Below are positions 36,233-48,067 of a stretch of DNA of 64,000 nt, one piece after another. The DNA is taken from positions 682,001 through 746,000 of the forward strand of contig JAWPGT010000003.1 in assembly GCA_034638255.1 (NCBI GenBank), given 5' to 3'. Each line of letters opens with the position of its first letter. The first letter of the stretch is position 1. The position numbers and the translations under genes were made by a program. The notes beneath the pieces are model-generated. The model searched no databases, was not told the DNA's origin, and saw nothing but the letters and a program-made list of their open reading frames with translations. The DNA comes from Coprinus comatus (Eukaryota; Basidiomycota; Agaricomycetes; Agaricales; Agaricaceae).

Positions 36233-39200
36233 ATGGCACCTAACATGGGGTTCTGGAAACCTAAATCCAAGCGCAAGGCCACAGATAGTTCGGCATCTGA
36301 CGGTGGCGATTCGCCAATATCAGCAAATGTGATTATACTTATAGTGGCTCTATATATGCGCTCTAATTTTCTTAATAGTCTTCCCAGTCTGTAATATCGG
36401 GAACAGGTCAACCGAGCCACTCAATTAACTTGGCGATTCGGAGGACATTGAGTGGTTCTGATGCTATCAGGCGACCTCAGTACGCACTCTCATCATCCCC
36501 ACACTATTTTATACTTATTTCCCTTTGGTCTTACTAGGCCAACTCCTGCTCTGGACTATCAACCCCCAGAATATCGTGGTCATCCTCCCCCCACCACATC
36601 GTCGAAAGGATTATACAGTATGCCCGACAACTACCCTGATATATATGCCCAAAATACATTCGACACGTATAGATTTGGTACCGGCACTACAAGCGTCACC
36701 ACCATGACAGATACTGACTCTCAAGTCGACCCCCTCTCTACTGATGAAGAGCGGCCTTATCCCGGTACCGACACAACTCCTCGCCCTTCCTTAGCTATCA
36801 GCACGCCCCTTGTGTTCCCCCTTGTCCACCCACAGCCTATATCACCCACTTCTGGTGCAGTACAAAGAGACGATCCTACACATGTGGTTGCTCTAAATTC
36901 GATGGCCTCTGCTTCAGAATCTTCCCTAGCCAAAAGTGATGCACAGTCTCAAACGGACACCAGCCAAAGAGACCCATCATCAGACGACGATGCGCCCAGA
37001 GTGCGATATTATGGTCACCCTTTTCATCAATACCCCTCAAGTAGTTCTTTATCCAGCGCCTCTAATTACTACTTTAACGAGGACGACTTGTCGGATGTTG
37101 ACGCTGAGATCAACTCTTCCCGTACTGATGATATTGATGGTTATTCATACGAATCATATGAATCAAGCGATTACCCCTATTGGGATACACCTTCTGAGCG
37201 AGACAGCTTTGTGGCCGCATACCCAAACCGCACGAGAGGTAGCGACATAATGGCGGCGGAAGCGGCAGAATACGGACCATTTGTGGGTCGGGAAAGGGAA
37301 AACAGCGTAGCAACTCTCCGATTTTCGAATACAAGCAGAGCAACTTCTTTTCATGCCAGCCTTGAATCCGCTTTTCACGCCAACCTTGAATCCCCTGGAC
37401 CGTCTGATGTAATTACGCGGCAGGCCATTGATAATAACATCCCAACAACCTCCCATCCACCCATCACTGCTATCGATTACGGGATACCTCCAAACGTCAT
37501 CGCTCCCGAGCCCTCTGTTTCTCTGGAGGGACCCTCACCATTGTCTGTCGAGCCTGCACCGAAACAAGGGACCCCAGCCCTAGATTTTGATATGGCAGAG
37601 TGGGGGAATATAGCGGAGTTTGGTATAAAGGGAGGCGCAGACCTTGGTGTAGTGGATGTGGATGTTGTCGCTGCAAACAGGCCGCCTGATAGAAAGGAAA
37701 AAATATGGAACATATTTGGGGCAGGTGCTATTGATGCCGCAAGAAGACCCAGTGTTACTGAAACAATCAATGATACCTTCCATAAACACGCCCTCACCTA
37801 CAAAGATGGACAAGACTGGTCGTTCCGCAAGGAAAACATTGGCGACTCGGAGCCTCCGAAGAAAAGGCGCCCAATATTCATACCGTTCAGCGAGAGGCCG
37901 GCAAGAGGGGCACCTCCCTGGAAAGGAATGGCTTTGGGAACTACGGAGCTTTGGAGAAATGACATATCGGGGATCTTCAAGGTCGATCGCGTTGAGATAG
38001 TTAGTAAGTCATCCCAGGTCGCTACACATATACAAGAGTTTACTCAACGCAATTATCAGCCACTGAGAGTAGACCTACTCAGCAACGTTTGTCTATTCAT
38101 CATCTAGGTGAAGGAGCAAGGGATCCCACACAGCCGATTCTGGATCCTCATAGTGGACCCACTGCTACCGTACATAAACATTCCAAAGCTGCGGCCTTTT
38201 CGCTGAGCCGCCACTATCGCGACAAGAACAAAAGTAAGGGTAACGAACGTCGGACGCAGTCCCATATGCAACCCTTGCGAAATGCAGTGTATACAAATCC
38301 AAAAAAGACAGCTATGATTCTTTTGGCTCCCCGTAAGGTTCAAAAGGCCTATACCAGCACTACGACCACTCGCCGGCTAGAAGATTATGGTGCACTTAAC
38401 GATAATAACAGAAACGATTCATCAACGAAATGGAAAAAGTATGTTGAAGAGGAAGATCGACTGAAAGAAAAACGATTACAAAAAGAACAGGCAAAACGTG
38501 AAAAACAAAAAGGGAAGGGGAAGGGAAAGGAAAAACAGAAGAAAGAGACGGAAGAACAAGCGATCCAAGACAAAGGAAAGGGAAAGGCTACAGACCAAGG
38601 ACTATCGCAGACCGAAGCGCAGTTGGCAGGTCTTGATATTGCTAGCCCAGCGCCAGTCCCTCCAAGCGTGGATGAACTATCAGTACCATTGTCCCCACGT
38701 CTTGAAAGACCAAGTGCCTCGTCAGCTTCAGATGCTACAGCACCCGTTGCACAGTTCTCTGGAGTTCTTCCTACAAATGTTGCGTCGAATAATGACAATG
38801 TGGCCTCAGCTGTTGCTTCACCCTCCAACCTTGTCGCTCCACCCCTCCAGTTCTCTGCTAGTGTCACGCCTTCAGAAAATACACTGATCACTTATGAACG
38901 CAACCATTGGGAGAGTGAAGAAGCAGAAGAGGACTATGATGAAGAGGACGCGAAGATTGGTCTGGTACCCAGAAGAAGACGACAGACACCCCATGCTGAA
39001 GCCTATCACTCACTTTCTCCGGAGTCCCTCGACTCGATTGCTAACTATCAAGAGCCTGCTAGCAATCGCTCCTTTCTCAGCTTCTTAGGTGGACGTAACA
39101 ATAACTCTAATCGCACCGTTGGTAGATATATGGACACACCTTATAATCCACCTTGGCTTTCTGCTCCTTCTCCCCAACCAAATCGTCAAATGCCTCTAAG

Positions 39201-40269
39201 TAGCTCGTTCCAAGGCGTGGGGCTGTTGCCATCGGAGAAGGAAATTAGCTATCACAGAAGGAAAGCTATCAAACATTCTCAGCGTGATGTTAAGAGTGAA
39301 CGGAAATATACCAAGGAGGTGGACGTCTTCGCTGATTTACCAGAAGAGGCTCTTTACATGATTGTTCCCCTCTGGCCCAGCGAAACTGATCCGGTTTCTT
39401 CTCTCGAAGACCCATTCGAAGCACCAAAACCTGATATCAACGAAAGGCTTTATGCGCTCATATACTATAAACCGCATTACACTCCAGAGCCTCCAAAGTC
39501 GAAGAAAGATAAGAAGAAGTCCCGTCAATCGCCCGGTCCAGGAAGCGATCTCTATATTGACGATCGTAATGTTCTCATGGGCCAGTTCTACATTGGAGCT
39601 CGCATTGTCGCATATGAAGACCTCCAAGGTTCCAACATTCGCGTTCCAGACACTGGTCTTGCTGTAATTGGCAAGTTACGAGAAGCGTACGAGTCACGCC
39701 CTCGTAACATCCCCCAGCCAGAGTCGAAGAAGAAAGGAAAGGAGAAAAAACGGAAGGAGTTCTGGGATTATATCATTGGGACTTATTCTTCTCGGGTACA
39801 TCCTATCGATTTCTACCCCGAAGGCTTCAAGAAGATGGGTTTAGCCACACAAACCGAGCCGGAAGATGATAGACCACTGGCTGTCTATCCAAAGGTGCCC
39901 TCAAGCGTGAGACTTGGATTTGCCGGTCCCTCTACCGCCAGAAGGACCAGCACCGCGTCAATAACCAATGATGGCGGCACTGCTATCTCGAGAACCAATA
40001 CGCGCAGCAGCGTTGCGAGCACCAGCAGTCTCGCGAGTGTACCCGCTAGTACTACCGAGAGTAATCAGGATAATAATGTCGCTCCGCCTAATGATACAGA
40101 GAAAACCGACAAGGGTCCTATTATCAGAAAATTCCCGCCCAGAGAAGAGGACCCTATAGATGAGGCTCCAATTGTCCTAACACCCCTAGGTCGTGCAGTG
40201 CTCGAATTAGCATTCATGGGCGCCTTAGCGGTTACTAGTTTCACTCCGGTACATACTCCCTGGTACTGA
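36233..40269 (+). CDS. Large, mostly disordered protein of unknown function
   Basis: I do not recognise this gene. It encodes about 1250 residues from the ATG at 36233 (MAPNMGFWKPKSKRKATD). Small exons lead into two long open exons (about 36539-37990 and 38107-40269), joined through an intron-rich stretch at 37991-38106 that I could not resolve fully. The first half is Ser/Asp/Tyr/Pro-rich with an imperfect internal repeat FHASLESAFHANLES. Next is a Lys/Glu helix with a GKGKGKEKQKK tract (38440-38600), likely nuclear or RNA/acidic-surface binding. The part most likely to fold lies at 39310-39870: VDVFADLPEEALYMIVPLWP, INERLYALIYYKPHYTPEP, LMGQFYIGARIVAYEDL, EFWDYIIGTYSSRVHPIDFY. The C-terminus is hydrophobic (GRAVLELAFMGALAV). 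No catalytic motif is visible. It converges on UVE1. Confidence 0.75.
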
Positions 40270-40332
40270 CACCCTTTGATTTTCTACGTTATTTTTAGAA
40301 GGATTTTCCATTTTCATTTCTTATTCTTTCAC

Positions 40333-40351
40333 ATTTGAATCTGATTCAAAT
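40333..40351. repeat. Perfect inverted repeat in a convergent 3' spacer
   Basis: Two 9-base arms, ATTTGAATC and GATTCAAAT, flank a single T and are followed by a TTTAAA run. They lie 64 bases after the stop of the upstream gene and 223 bases before the UVE1 stop. It may form a hairpin in the 3' UTR or be a protein-binding palindrome. Confidence 0.7.
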
Positions 40352-40573
40352 TTAAATCCACGATAACAATTTCTTTGACTTTTCTTTGACCTGCTTTTCT
40401 CATACCTGTGGCACCTGTTGGGATTTCGACGGATGTGTATTTTTGTTCTTCAGACATGTAGCATGGTGATGTACTTAAATTTAGTAATATATATATCGCC
40501 TTTTGAGATATATCTGGATGAACGCCAGTACAGTAACTCCCCCTAGAAGGATGTAAATTGAATTATATCAAAA

Positions 40574-42832
40574 TTATTGTGATTTGGTGACTTCGAATCG
40601 TGAATTTGTCGTACGTGCCCTCTTCGTGAGACTCGGTCCTTCTTTACCTCTATCATCCCCCGATACTTCGTTGGGCTTTGCATCGTTTCGCATTCTCTTG
40701 GGTACTCGATGTGTCGGTCTTGGTTTCGACACGATTCCTCGGGTGTGTATTGGGATAGAATCGGTAGACTCTTCAACCTGAGGGTCTTGAGGTGGACTTG
40801 CGTCAAGGGAACCGCCAACTCGAGGTTGACTACGATTTGCTTCCTCATCGTTTTCTAAGGGTTCCTCTAACTTTGAAGCTTTTGACTTTGCAGCCTTGCT
40901 TGATTTTCGACCGCCTGTTTCTTTAGTGGGATTGGGGTTAGGAGGTCTTAAAGAATCTAGTAACACTCGTCATGAAACCCGTTTTTCGACGAGCGATAAA
41001 ATCGTTCGCGTACCATGGATTACGGGAGCAAGGTTATACATACGATACAAGTGGAAGACTGCTTGTTCTTTGTCTTTTGCCTGAGGTCCAATGTTATTAT
41101 GACATTTTCTAGTTGGATGGCCAGTGACTTACTTCAATCATCAAGTCTAATTGCGATTGTAAATTCACATAATTCGCATATGGAAAAGTACTATCACTTA
41201 CCCATATCAACAGGAAGGTCTGCAGGAAGAGATTCGCAGCGATCTGCATGAGCTCTACGTTCCATAAGCGTTTCCGCTCCTGGTCGTGGTTCACTTAAAT
41301 GTTGCTTTGGACGAATACCCCGACGTCTCCAGATTGCGTCAGCTCGTTTAATGATTTCGAATGCTGGGGTAGATGAAGGATTAAGAATATCATGATGGTA
41401 ATCTATTGAAATATGCGCATGTCAGGAGATTCTTAATTAGAACTGAATACCTGTAGAGCTTTACCAAAAACTAGTGGCACGTCCAATTCTTCACAAACAG
41501 TTAGAAGCTCCTCAGCATTGTAACACATCTTGGAGAAGCCTCAGCTTCAATGGTTGAAGAAGTCAATGGATACAATACCTCATCGTTTTCAAGAACGAGA
41601 CGTGCCCTGACTTTGGGTTTCAAGATCCGACTGATGGTCTCCTTCATACGTTCAATAGCTGCTAGTTTGTCACCGTAGGTCCCACCGCCCTGAGTTAATT
41701 AGTACCATAAGGTAGGTGAATTGAAATAAAATAAAAAAGAAGATAAGAAGCCTACATGTACGATCATTACGCCATCAGGACCAATGCCCATGAGGTCAAG
41801 CATCTCGCAATGGTAATCCAGTTCCCGCACTGCGGCAGAAATAACAGTACCTTTCGGACTTCCTAGCTGTGTATATTGTCCAGGATGTGTGGTCAACCGA
41901 TGTCCGTATTTGTTTGCCAAGTCACCAGCTTCTTTGAGGAGATCAGCACAATAATCAAGAGGATAGCCGTATTTCTCGTGAGAAGCAAAGGGAAACATTT
42001 CGGATGAGACTCTGAGGAAGCGTATATGCTATGGTACATTGATATTGGTTCGACGTAATGCGAAAAGAAGACTTACATGGTCTTCGTTCCACTGGATCAT
42101 GACGATGAGGTCCCGAATATTTTGACGACCAAGTTCTTTTACCCAATCAATACCGTTCTTCTTTATGCTGTCCAATCTGTTGGGATTATCAAACTTACTG
42201 GTCTTTAGGCAATTTTAATGGTTAGCTTACCTGCAGGTTCTGGAGCAGAAGACAGAATCGCTTGCTGGTTTCTTGCTTCGGAGCACTGTATTTAGACAAG
42301 CATAGCCTACAAAACGTGACATTTTGACATACGGTAGTAAAATTGTAAGAAAATTAATACCTAATCTTCCTTTAAAATTTGTTTCTTTCCGTTCGACATC
42401 CGGAATAATGTAAACGGGTTCTGGTTTGGGCTGGCGTTTCTTTCTAGGTTGTTTTTCTGGTACAAAATCATCTCCGTCTATATCAGACTTCGGTTTTTGT
42501 TTCTGGTTCTTCGGTTTGCCTTTCCTGGGCATTTTCTCCTCTTCCTGTAATGTTTCCGGTTCGGCATTGTCACTACCAGGTGAAACAGCTTGCTTCAAGT
42601 TACTTTGTATGTTATCTTTCACAGCTCGTGGAATATCGTGTCGTTGATCCAGAAACGATGAAGAAGGGCTTTCCTCAGTGGTTGCCGTACCGGCCGAGGT
42701 TGCAGATCGTGTCCGCAACAGTCTCATACTTCTACGAACCACGATGCCCGATCCAGTGTTTGGAAGAACGACACTGGCCATTGCTCGAAAGTTGTGCGCA
42801 GATATTCGGTGTCGAAGGGGAAGAAAGGGCAT
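40574..42832 (-). CDS. UVE1: UV-damage endonuclease (UVDE / Uve1)
   Basis: Endonuclease that nicks DNA 5' of cyclobutane dimers, 6-4 photoproducts and other distortions, starting an excision pathway separate from NER. It is a TIM-barrel enzyme with divalent metals. Core motifs are FKGRLGYACLNTVLRSKKP, CSRTC, LIVMIQWNEDH, IRFLRVSSEMFPFASHEKYG, then metal-ligand-rich RLTTHPGQYTQLGSP, VMIVHVGG and ARLVLENDE. The C-terminal region KQHLSEPRPGAETLMERRAH is conserved. It is followed by an extra, mostly disordered Lys/Pro-rich tail of about 120 residues. The N-terminal 150 residues are basic and disordered (KMPRKGKPKNQKQKPKSD). Candidate starts are ATG at 42832 (MPFLPLRHRISAHNFRAM) and ATG at 42781 (MASVVLPNTGSG). 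The longer form looks like a mitochondrial presequence. About eight exons. Confidence 0.92.
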
Positions 42833-43057
42833 ATACTGAGATGTTGGACCATTGCGCAACGTTTAAGTATTTTCTGATTACTGCAGGTGCTGGTGGAGTC
42901 GATCCCCGCATCCGATCGAGACAGAGCTAGGGTTTCCGAAAGTAACAAGAGCAAATAACGAGTGCGAGAGATGTGCGATTAATCAGCTGACTAAGCATTA
43001 CTACCTGACGAGCTTTACCTTCAAGTTGCCTATCATATATACCTATTCACTTGTACA
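42833..43057. promoter_or_regulatory. Divergent promoter, UVE1 / HOB3
   Basis: 225 bases between the longest UVE1 start and the HOB3 start. It is AT-rich near HOB3. No specific element is assigned. Confidence 0.4.
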
Positions 43058-44340
43058 ATGAGTTGGGCAGGGTGTGTATCTTGTTATATTTTAAAATAAA
43101 AAATCTAATCATTATGTGTCAGCTTCAAGAAAACCGTCAATCGAGCAGGCACCACTGTAAGCACATAACCTCTCAGGATAATAGGGACGACCTAACTCCG
43201 TGACCACATTGCCATACAGCTCCTGCAAAAGACTGGCCAAATTGAACGGACAGTAGACCAACATTTTGAAGACGAGGAGGGAAAATATAGAATGTATGCA
43301 CTCTATCTACTTCAAGCCTGGAATAACTCAAGACACCCACAGTTTCGAGAAGGAATGCCAGGCTTTGCAGAAGGATAGCAAGGCATACTGGGATGCTATG
43401 CGCGGTATGTGCTGCTATTTCATTTACGTCTTCTAAACAATAATAATATAATATTCATTGTGTACATGATAGCCATGACATCAGCGCAGTCGCGTCTGGC
43501 AGACACTCTTGAGACATTCTACGGTGCTGCGGATAGGTCATCGGAAGGAGCCATGGCTGGACATGCATACAAGCGTTCGGTCGATGACTTGGATACTAGC
43601 TTTACTAGAGAATTGGTAATATTTCTACTAAGAATCTGCCTATCTCGTATTAAGTCGATAATTTCAGGATGCCCCTTATCGAGTGACCATTCTCGAACCA
43701 TTGGGTAAAATGTGCGCCTACTTCCCTGTTGTGAACGAACACATCACAAAGCGCAATAAGAAGGTTTTGATAACATTCTACTCTCTGCTCTTTAAATATC
43801 TGATCCATTCGCAGATGCTAGATTACGACTCTGCTCGAAGTAAACTTCGTAAAATCATTGACAAACCCAGTGAGGATCCCACGAAGCTTCCCAAAGTACA
43901 CCCATACTTCGTCACCGGCTTCTTTTCACTAAGCATTTATTTTCAGGCTCAACAAGAGCATGATGAAGCAAAAGAGATGTTCGATCTCCTTAACGACCAG
44001 CTAATCACAGAACTCCCTCAACTCCTCGACTTACGAGTTCCTTATTTCGATCCCAGTTTTGAGGCCATGATTCGTATGCAAGCAAAGTTCGCAGAAGAAG
44101 GTTATGAGAAGTTGAGTGGTGTACAGCGGTAAACTTATCATATGTCTTCTTTCGAGGCTGTTCTCTGATTCTCGATTAGGTACTTTGCCGATAATGTGAG
44201 AGATGACTATGCTGCCGGGCAGTTAGACGCACAAGTGAGCTTTGGACGTGTGCAGTAATAAATTATGTACTTACGAATATGAATAGGTGGAAGGTGTGCT
44301 GCAAGAAATGCGAGAGCTTTCGATATGCGGTGGAAACTAA
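43058..44340 (+). CDS. HOB3: BAR-domain protein Hob3/Rvs161 (amphiphysin-like)
   Basis: Membrane-curving BAR protein that acts in endocytic vesicle scission, actin organisation and, in yeast, cell fusion. The first exon is only 14 nt (43058-43071, MSWAG), the second 34 nt (43123-43156, FKKTVNRAGTT), and the rest follows in longer exons. Sequence in order: LLQKTGQIERTVDQHFEDEE, YRTLEKECQALQKDSKAYWD, AMTSAQSRLADTLETFYGA, DTSFTRELDAPYRVTILEPL, MCAYFPVVNEHITKRNKK, MLDYDSARSKLRKIIDKPSE, then AQQEHDEAKEMFDLLNDQLI and ELPQLLDLRVPYFDPSFEAM. There is no SH3 domain, which separates it from Rvs167/Hob1. The frame ends QEMRELSICGGN at 44340. The product is about 260 residues, as expected. Confidence 0.94.
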
Positions 44341-45052
44341 GTTTTAGTAATGTAGTAGTATCTGTAGAACATCTTCTTGCATAGTAGGAATCTTCGGTGT
44401 TCGTCAGCGTGATAACAGAACTGGCCCGTGATATTGGGATTGTATCAGCACCTTTGGAATGTAACGAGACAACATGATGTTTGACGGTGAGCACTGTATT
44501 ATTTGCCAATATGACAGAGATGAGATGCATTCATACCGAGTATTCAAAGCTTCAGATGCTATTACTTATGTATGGTAAAATTATTGCAAACCCTCACTGA
44601 TACACGTTAGATGCTTTGAGAGCACGGGAGTTTGTCTCTATGTATGTGCTATAAATAGCAACCGTTTTGTGGGGTGTGGAGAAGCATATGATATTCGAAT
44701 GAAGATAATGTGACCAATTTCAAAGCCTTGCTGACTATTTTCTTGTATACCCTTAAAGTCGAAAGGATGCGATGCGTGGTTCGTCAATGCGAGTGCAATG
44801 TACTCCAACATGCAACATGTTGAATAGATGAACATATGCAGTTCTTAAAAAATAGTAAACTGTAAAGCACTTCACAACTGTTTCGCTGGCAAATCATCTG
44901 TACACGAAAAACTTAACACGGAGGAGTTGCCTACAGAAGTCAACAATCAAAAGGGTCAGCCGAACATTGGCAAGCCTGTGAATATCATTCGGGCGTTATA
45001 TTAACTGTTTTTCAAACCCATTCCTCCTCTCACGACTCTTTCCAACAATACA
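44341..45052. other. Intergenic between HOB3 and the SDR gene
   Basis: 712 bases. I see no gene. Short ORFs on either strand lack codon or motif support. It should contain the HOB3 3' end and the promoter of the next gene. Confidence 0.4.
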
Positions 45053-46724
45053 ATGGCCGCTGTGCAAGACAATGAACTATTCCAATACAAGGACCGTGTA
45101 AAGGGCAAGGTTGTTGTTATTACTGGTACGTGTTTACTCTTTTTCCTTTCAGTTTGTACTCAACTAGTAGCACAAACAAATATCACATGTTATTTACGCT
45201 CGACTTCACTCATCGTCCAACTCGACCCCCTACCTTTGGGATATTGAAAATATAGGTGCTGGAAACGGTATTGGTAAAGAGACCGCTCTACGATTTGCAT
45301 CGTTTGGGTACGTCAAGCTTCTACGAAATTACTTTCCGTGATTCGAAAAATTGATATTAAAATTTTAGAGCTAAAGTTGTAATTGGTGATCGAGATGTCG
45401 AAGGAGGAAGGAAGACTGTTCAAGAAATTGAGGCTGCTGGCGGGTACGTAAATCCCAACATCGAATACTCTAACATATTTTTGATATTGAGAACAGGAAA
45501 GCCATCTCCCTAAGATGCGATGTTACTTCTTGGGAAGACCAACTTGGAATGTTCGAAATGGCTATTGCGAACTACGGTTCGGTTGATATTGTCGTAAGTG
45601 TTATTTACTTTTTGAAAGTTTCTCTGCTCCATGTCCACCTTCACTGCCATCTTTTTTTAATTCTGATTCCCCGCTGTCATATACTCTATCATTACAAAAT
45701 AAAAGTGGACAAGATGACTGAAATTAGAAATTCCGTTTATAGGTCCCTAATGCAGGTGTCACAGAAACAAGTCCGTTTGGCATCGTGAAATTGGATTTGA
45801 ATGGCAAACCACAAAAGCCCCGATTGAAGACATTAGAAATCAACCTCACTGGTGTCTTATTCAGTATGTTTCAAACTTGCTCAACTTCCCTGCCGTAATC
45901 AATCGTTGATTGCATTCTGATTTTCTCGTTTCTATTTCCTTTCTAGCTGCACATTTGGCTTTGCATTATCTCAAGATTAAGCAAAAAGTCGGTGACTTGA
46001 AGTCACTTATCCTAATTGGATCAATGGGTTAGCACATCTTTTCTCTCTTTTTTCTTCTTCCAACCTGACGAATTACTACCTTTTTCAGCATCATGGATGG
46101 CGATCCCAGGTGGCGAGATGTACACCGCTTCAAAGCATGCTGTTTTAGGTCTTATGAGATCTCTTCACATTCCCCTCGAACTTCAAGGTATCCGAGTCGG
46201 TGTTATTCATCCATTCTTCGCCGGTATGCACCCTATTTCACCTTCCCTTTTTTCTTAAGTTGTGGCTGACCTCATGTTCTAGACACCGGAATCGTCCCAC
46301 TCCCCGTTAAGCTTGTCCTTTCGGGAATTCCGCTTACACCGGTACCGCGAGTAGCAGGAGCTATCTTCCATGCTGCAACTAATCCAGACCCCGAGACTAA
46401 CGGGTGTGCTTGGCTCTTGCCTGACGATGGACCAGTGTTCTGCGTTAAGCCTGCTGAGTTCAAAGAGGGTGTTTACAAGATGATTGATGAGCGTGCTAAT
46501 AGCGCACTCAGGTAAGTATTTTTTTCAACCTTTAGCATATATGCGGATGGTTTCTAATAATATTTTCTTCTGACAGAATTGCACGCGGTCTATTCTATTA
46601 CGTTCGTGTGTTCAAGGATGTTTGGCGCCTAGGTGGAAAGAAAGTTTTCATTTTGGGCTTGGGTGTTGCCTTAGCCAAAGTGACGTGGGACAAACGGGAA
46701 CTTATTGCTGGTTATATTCAATAA
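45053..46724 (+). CDS. Short-chain dehydrogenase/reductase, membrane-tethered C-terminus possible
   Basis: Classical-type NAD(P)-dependent oxidoreductase of about 338 residues. The start MAAVQDNELFQYKDRV leads to the cofactor motif VVVITGAGNGIGKE (split by an intron after VVVIT) and FGAKVVIGDRD, where the Asp after beta-2 suggests NAD preference. Other motifs are CDVTSWED, VVPNAGVTE, LEINLTGVLF, the catalytic Ser in LILIGSMASW, and YTASK with catalytic Tyr and Lys (about 46121-46135). It resembles the 15-hydroxyprostaglandin dehydrogenase-like group of fungal SDRs, but the substrate is unknown. The C-terminus has a hydrophobic segment (GGKKVFILGLGVALAKVTW) that may associate with membrane. 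About seven exons. The frame ends AGYIQ at 46724. Confidence 0.9.
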
Positions 46725-46969
46725 TCTTATTAAATAGATTTTTTCTTGTATACCCTTCCTTTGTTTGCTCAATTTTGACACTTTTCTGGACTTCTGCCGC
46801 TTCTTGAAACGAAAGGATAAACTTGTGAGAGGAAGCAGAGAAAAAGGGTGGTGTAAACGGTGATTAGATTTGAGAAACATGAAATAACGAAGTAGGAAAA
46901 GGCGGATCCAAGATTAACGACGACGGTCAGTCCGGCCTAAACGGCATCCTGGGGTGAAGAAGTAATTCC

Positions 46970-47981
46970 TTAACCTGTAACACCACTTCCTGTGTCCCTG
47001 TACAAAGTTAGCATATATAGATAATTTAGCTCTGACGGACATACCGTCTACTGTTTTGCACTCTGATAAATAACCAATCGATTGCAGCTCGAACTCCGGT
47101 CCTGTAAGAGAGAAAGGGGGCAAAGTCAAAATACATGCGCATCAGTAAAGATCTTTTTGGGGGAATGAAGTGAATTCACCCTTCAAGGGCGGAGATACCC
47201 ATTACTTCCAAACTCGCAATTCGTTGTCGTCGAGCAGTAATTTCCATCTCGGCTTCACCATGTCTTGCATTGCGTCTTGCACTTTCTAGTTTGCGTTGAT
47301 ACCAGTCTTCATAATCGTGTCTGATTTCTTCCACAGAAAGACTATGTGGGGTATCTTGTTTGTTGGCTAGGAGCAATAGAGGGACCCCAAGAATCTGGGG
47401 TGCCGATAGAACTGAATCTATATTACTTGGAAGCATCTGGGTTAGCATCCGACCATGATTTTGTATTTCTAGAAACGCGGTGAAGGGACGGAATTACGAG
47501 ACACATACCGAATACCTCCCATCCTTCACCGAATCTTTCTCGGTCTTCTGCATCAATAACGTATACGACGGCATGGCAATCGTCATAGTATCGATGCCAA
47601 ATATTGCGAATGCCGCGTTGACCTCCTAGATCCCAGAATTGTAATATAGTGGACGGGAGAGTGATCTTGCCAGCTGCGAACGAAACGCATCAGAAATTTA
47701 TTTCTATTTCTCCTGCACAGAGGTAATCTGTAGATCTTGTGAATACTCACTGTTCTGACCGACTGTAGGTCCTATTTTGTCGGGTGTCAGACCGGGAGTT
47801 TCGTTGTACAGAGTTTTGATTTTCTCAAGCAGAGTCTACTGAACAACTAAGTCAGGAACTGAGATGGTTTGTTGCCTAGCTCGCGCACCGTCTTTCCAGC
47901 GCCGTCGAGACCGATGATGATGATGGAGAACTCCTCCTTTCTAGTGAGATATTCATGAAACCCCTTGAGTAGATGGTACAT
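46970..47981 (-). CDS. ARFRP1: ARF-related small GTPase (ARFRP1 / yeast Arl3 type)
   Basis: Small GTPase of the trans-Golgi that recruits Arl1 and golgins. The start at 47981 is MYHLLKGFHEYLTRKEEFSI with no N-terminal Gly-2, so it is not myristoylated; the ARFRP1/Arl3 class is N-acetylated instead. G1 is GLDGAGKT, split by an intron before TLLEKIKTLY. A family-specific insert precedes switch I (NETPGLTPDKIGPTVGQN). G3 is WDLGGQ, with RGIRNIWHRYYDDCHAVVYV after it, and G4 is LLANKQD. The C-terminal helix is reached through two short introns: ISALEG, GVRAAIDWLFIRVQNSRRD, ending GSGVTG at 46970. It converges on the SDR gene and diverges from VMA16. Confidence 0.92.
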
Positions 47982-48067
47982 GGTTGTGGGTGTGGCCAAA
48001 CACGGACCAACAACCTGGGTACGTTATTGACCGCGTTTGTCTGTGAGTTCTATACTATCCGCTGCCA
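47982..48067. promoter_or_regulatory. Very short bidirectional promoter, ARFRP1 / VMA16
   Basis: Only 86 bases separate the two divergent start codons. Both 5' leaders and both core promoters must lie in or overlap this stretch. No TATA box is visible. Confidence 0.6.

Noticed and set aside
38385..38891. 168-residue minus-strand ORF with Phe/Ser-rich end
   Set aside because: Antisense of the Lys/Glu/Gly tract of the large unknown gene.
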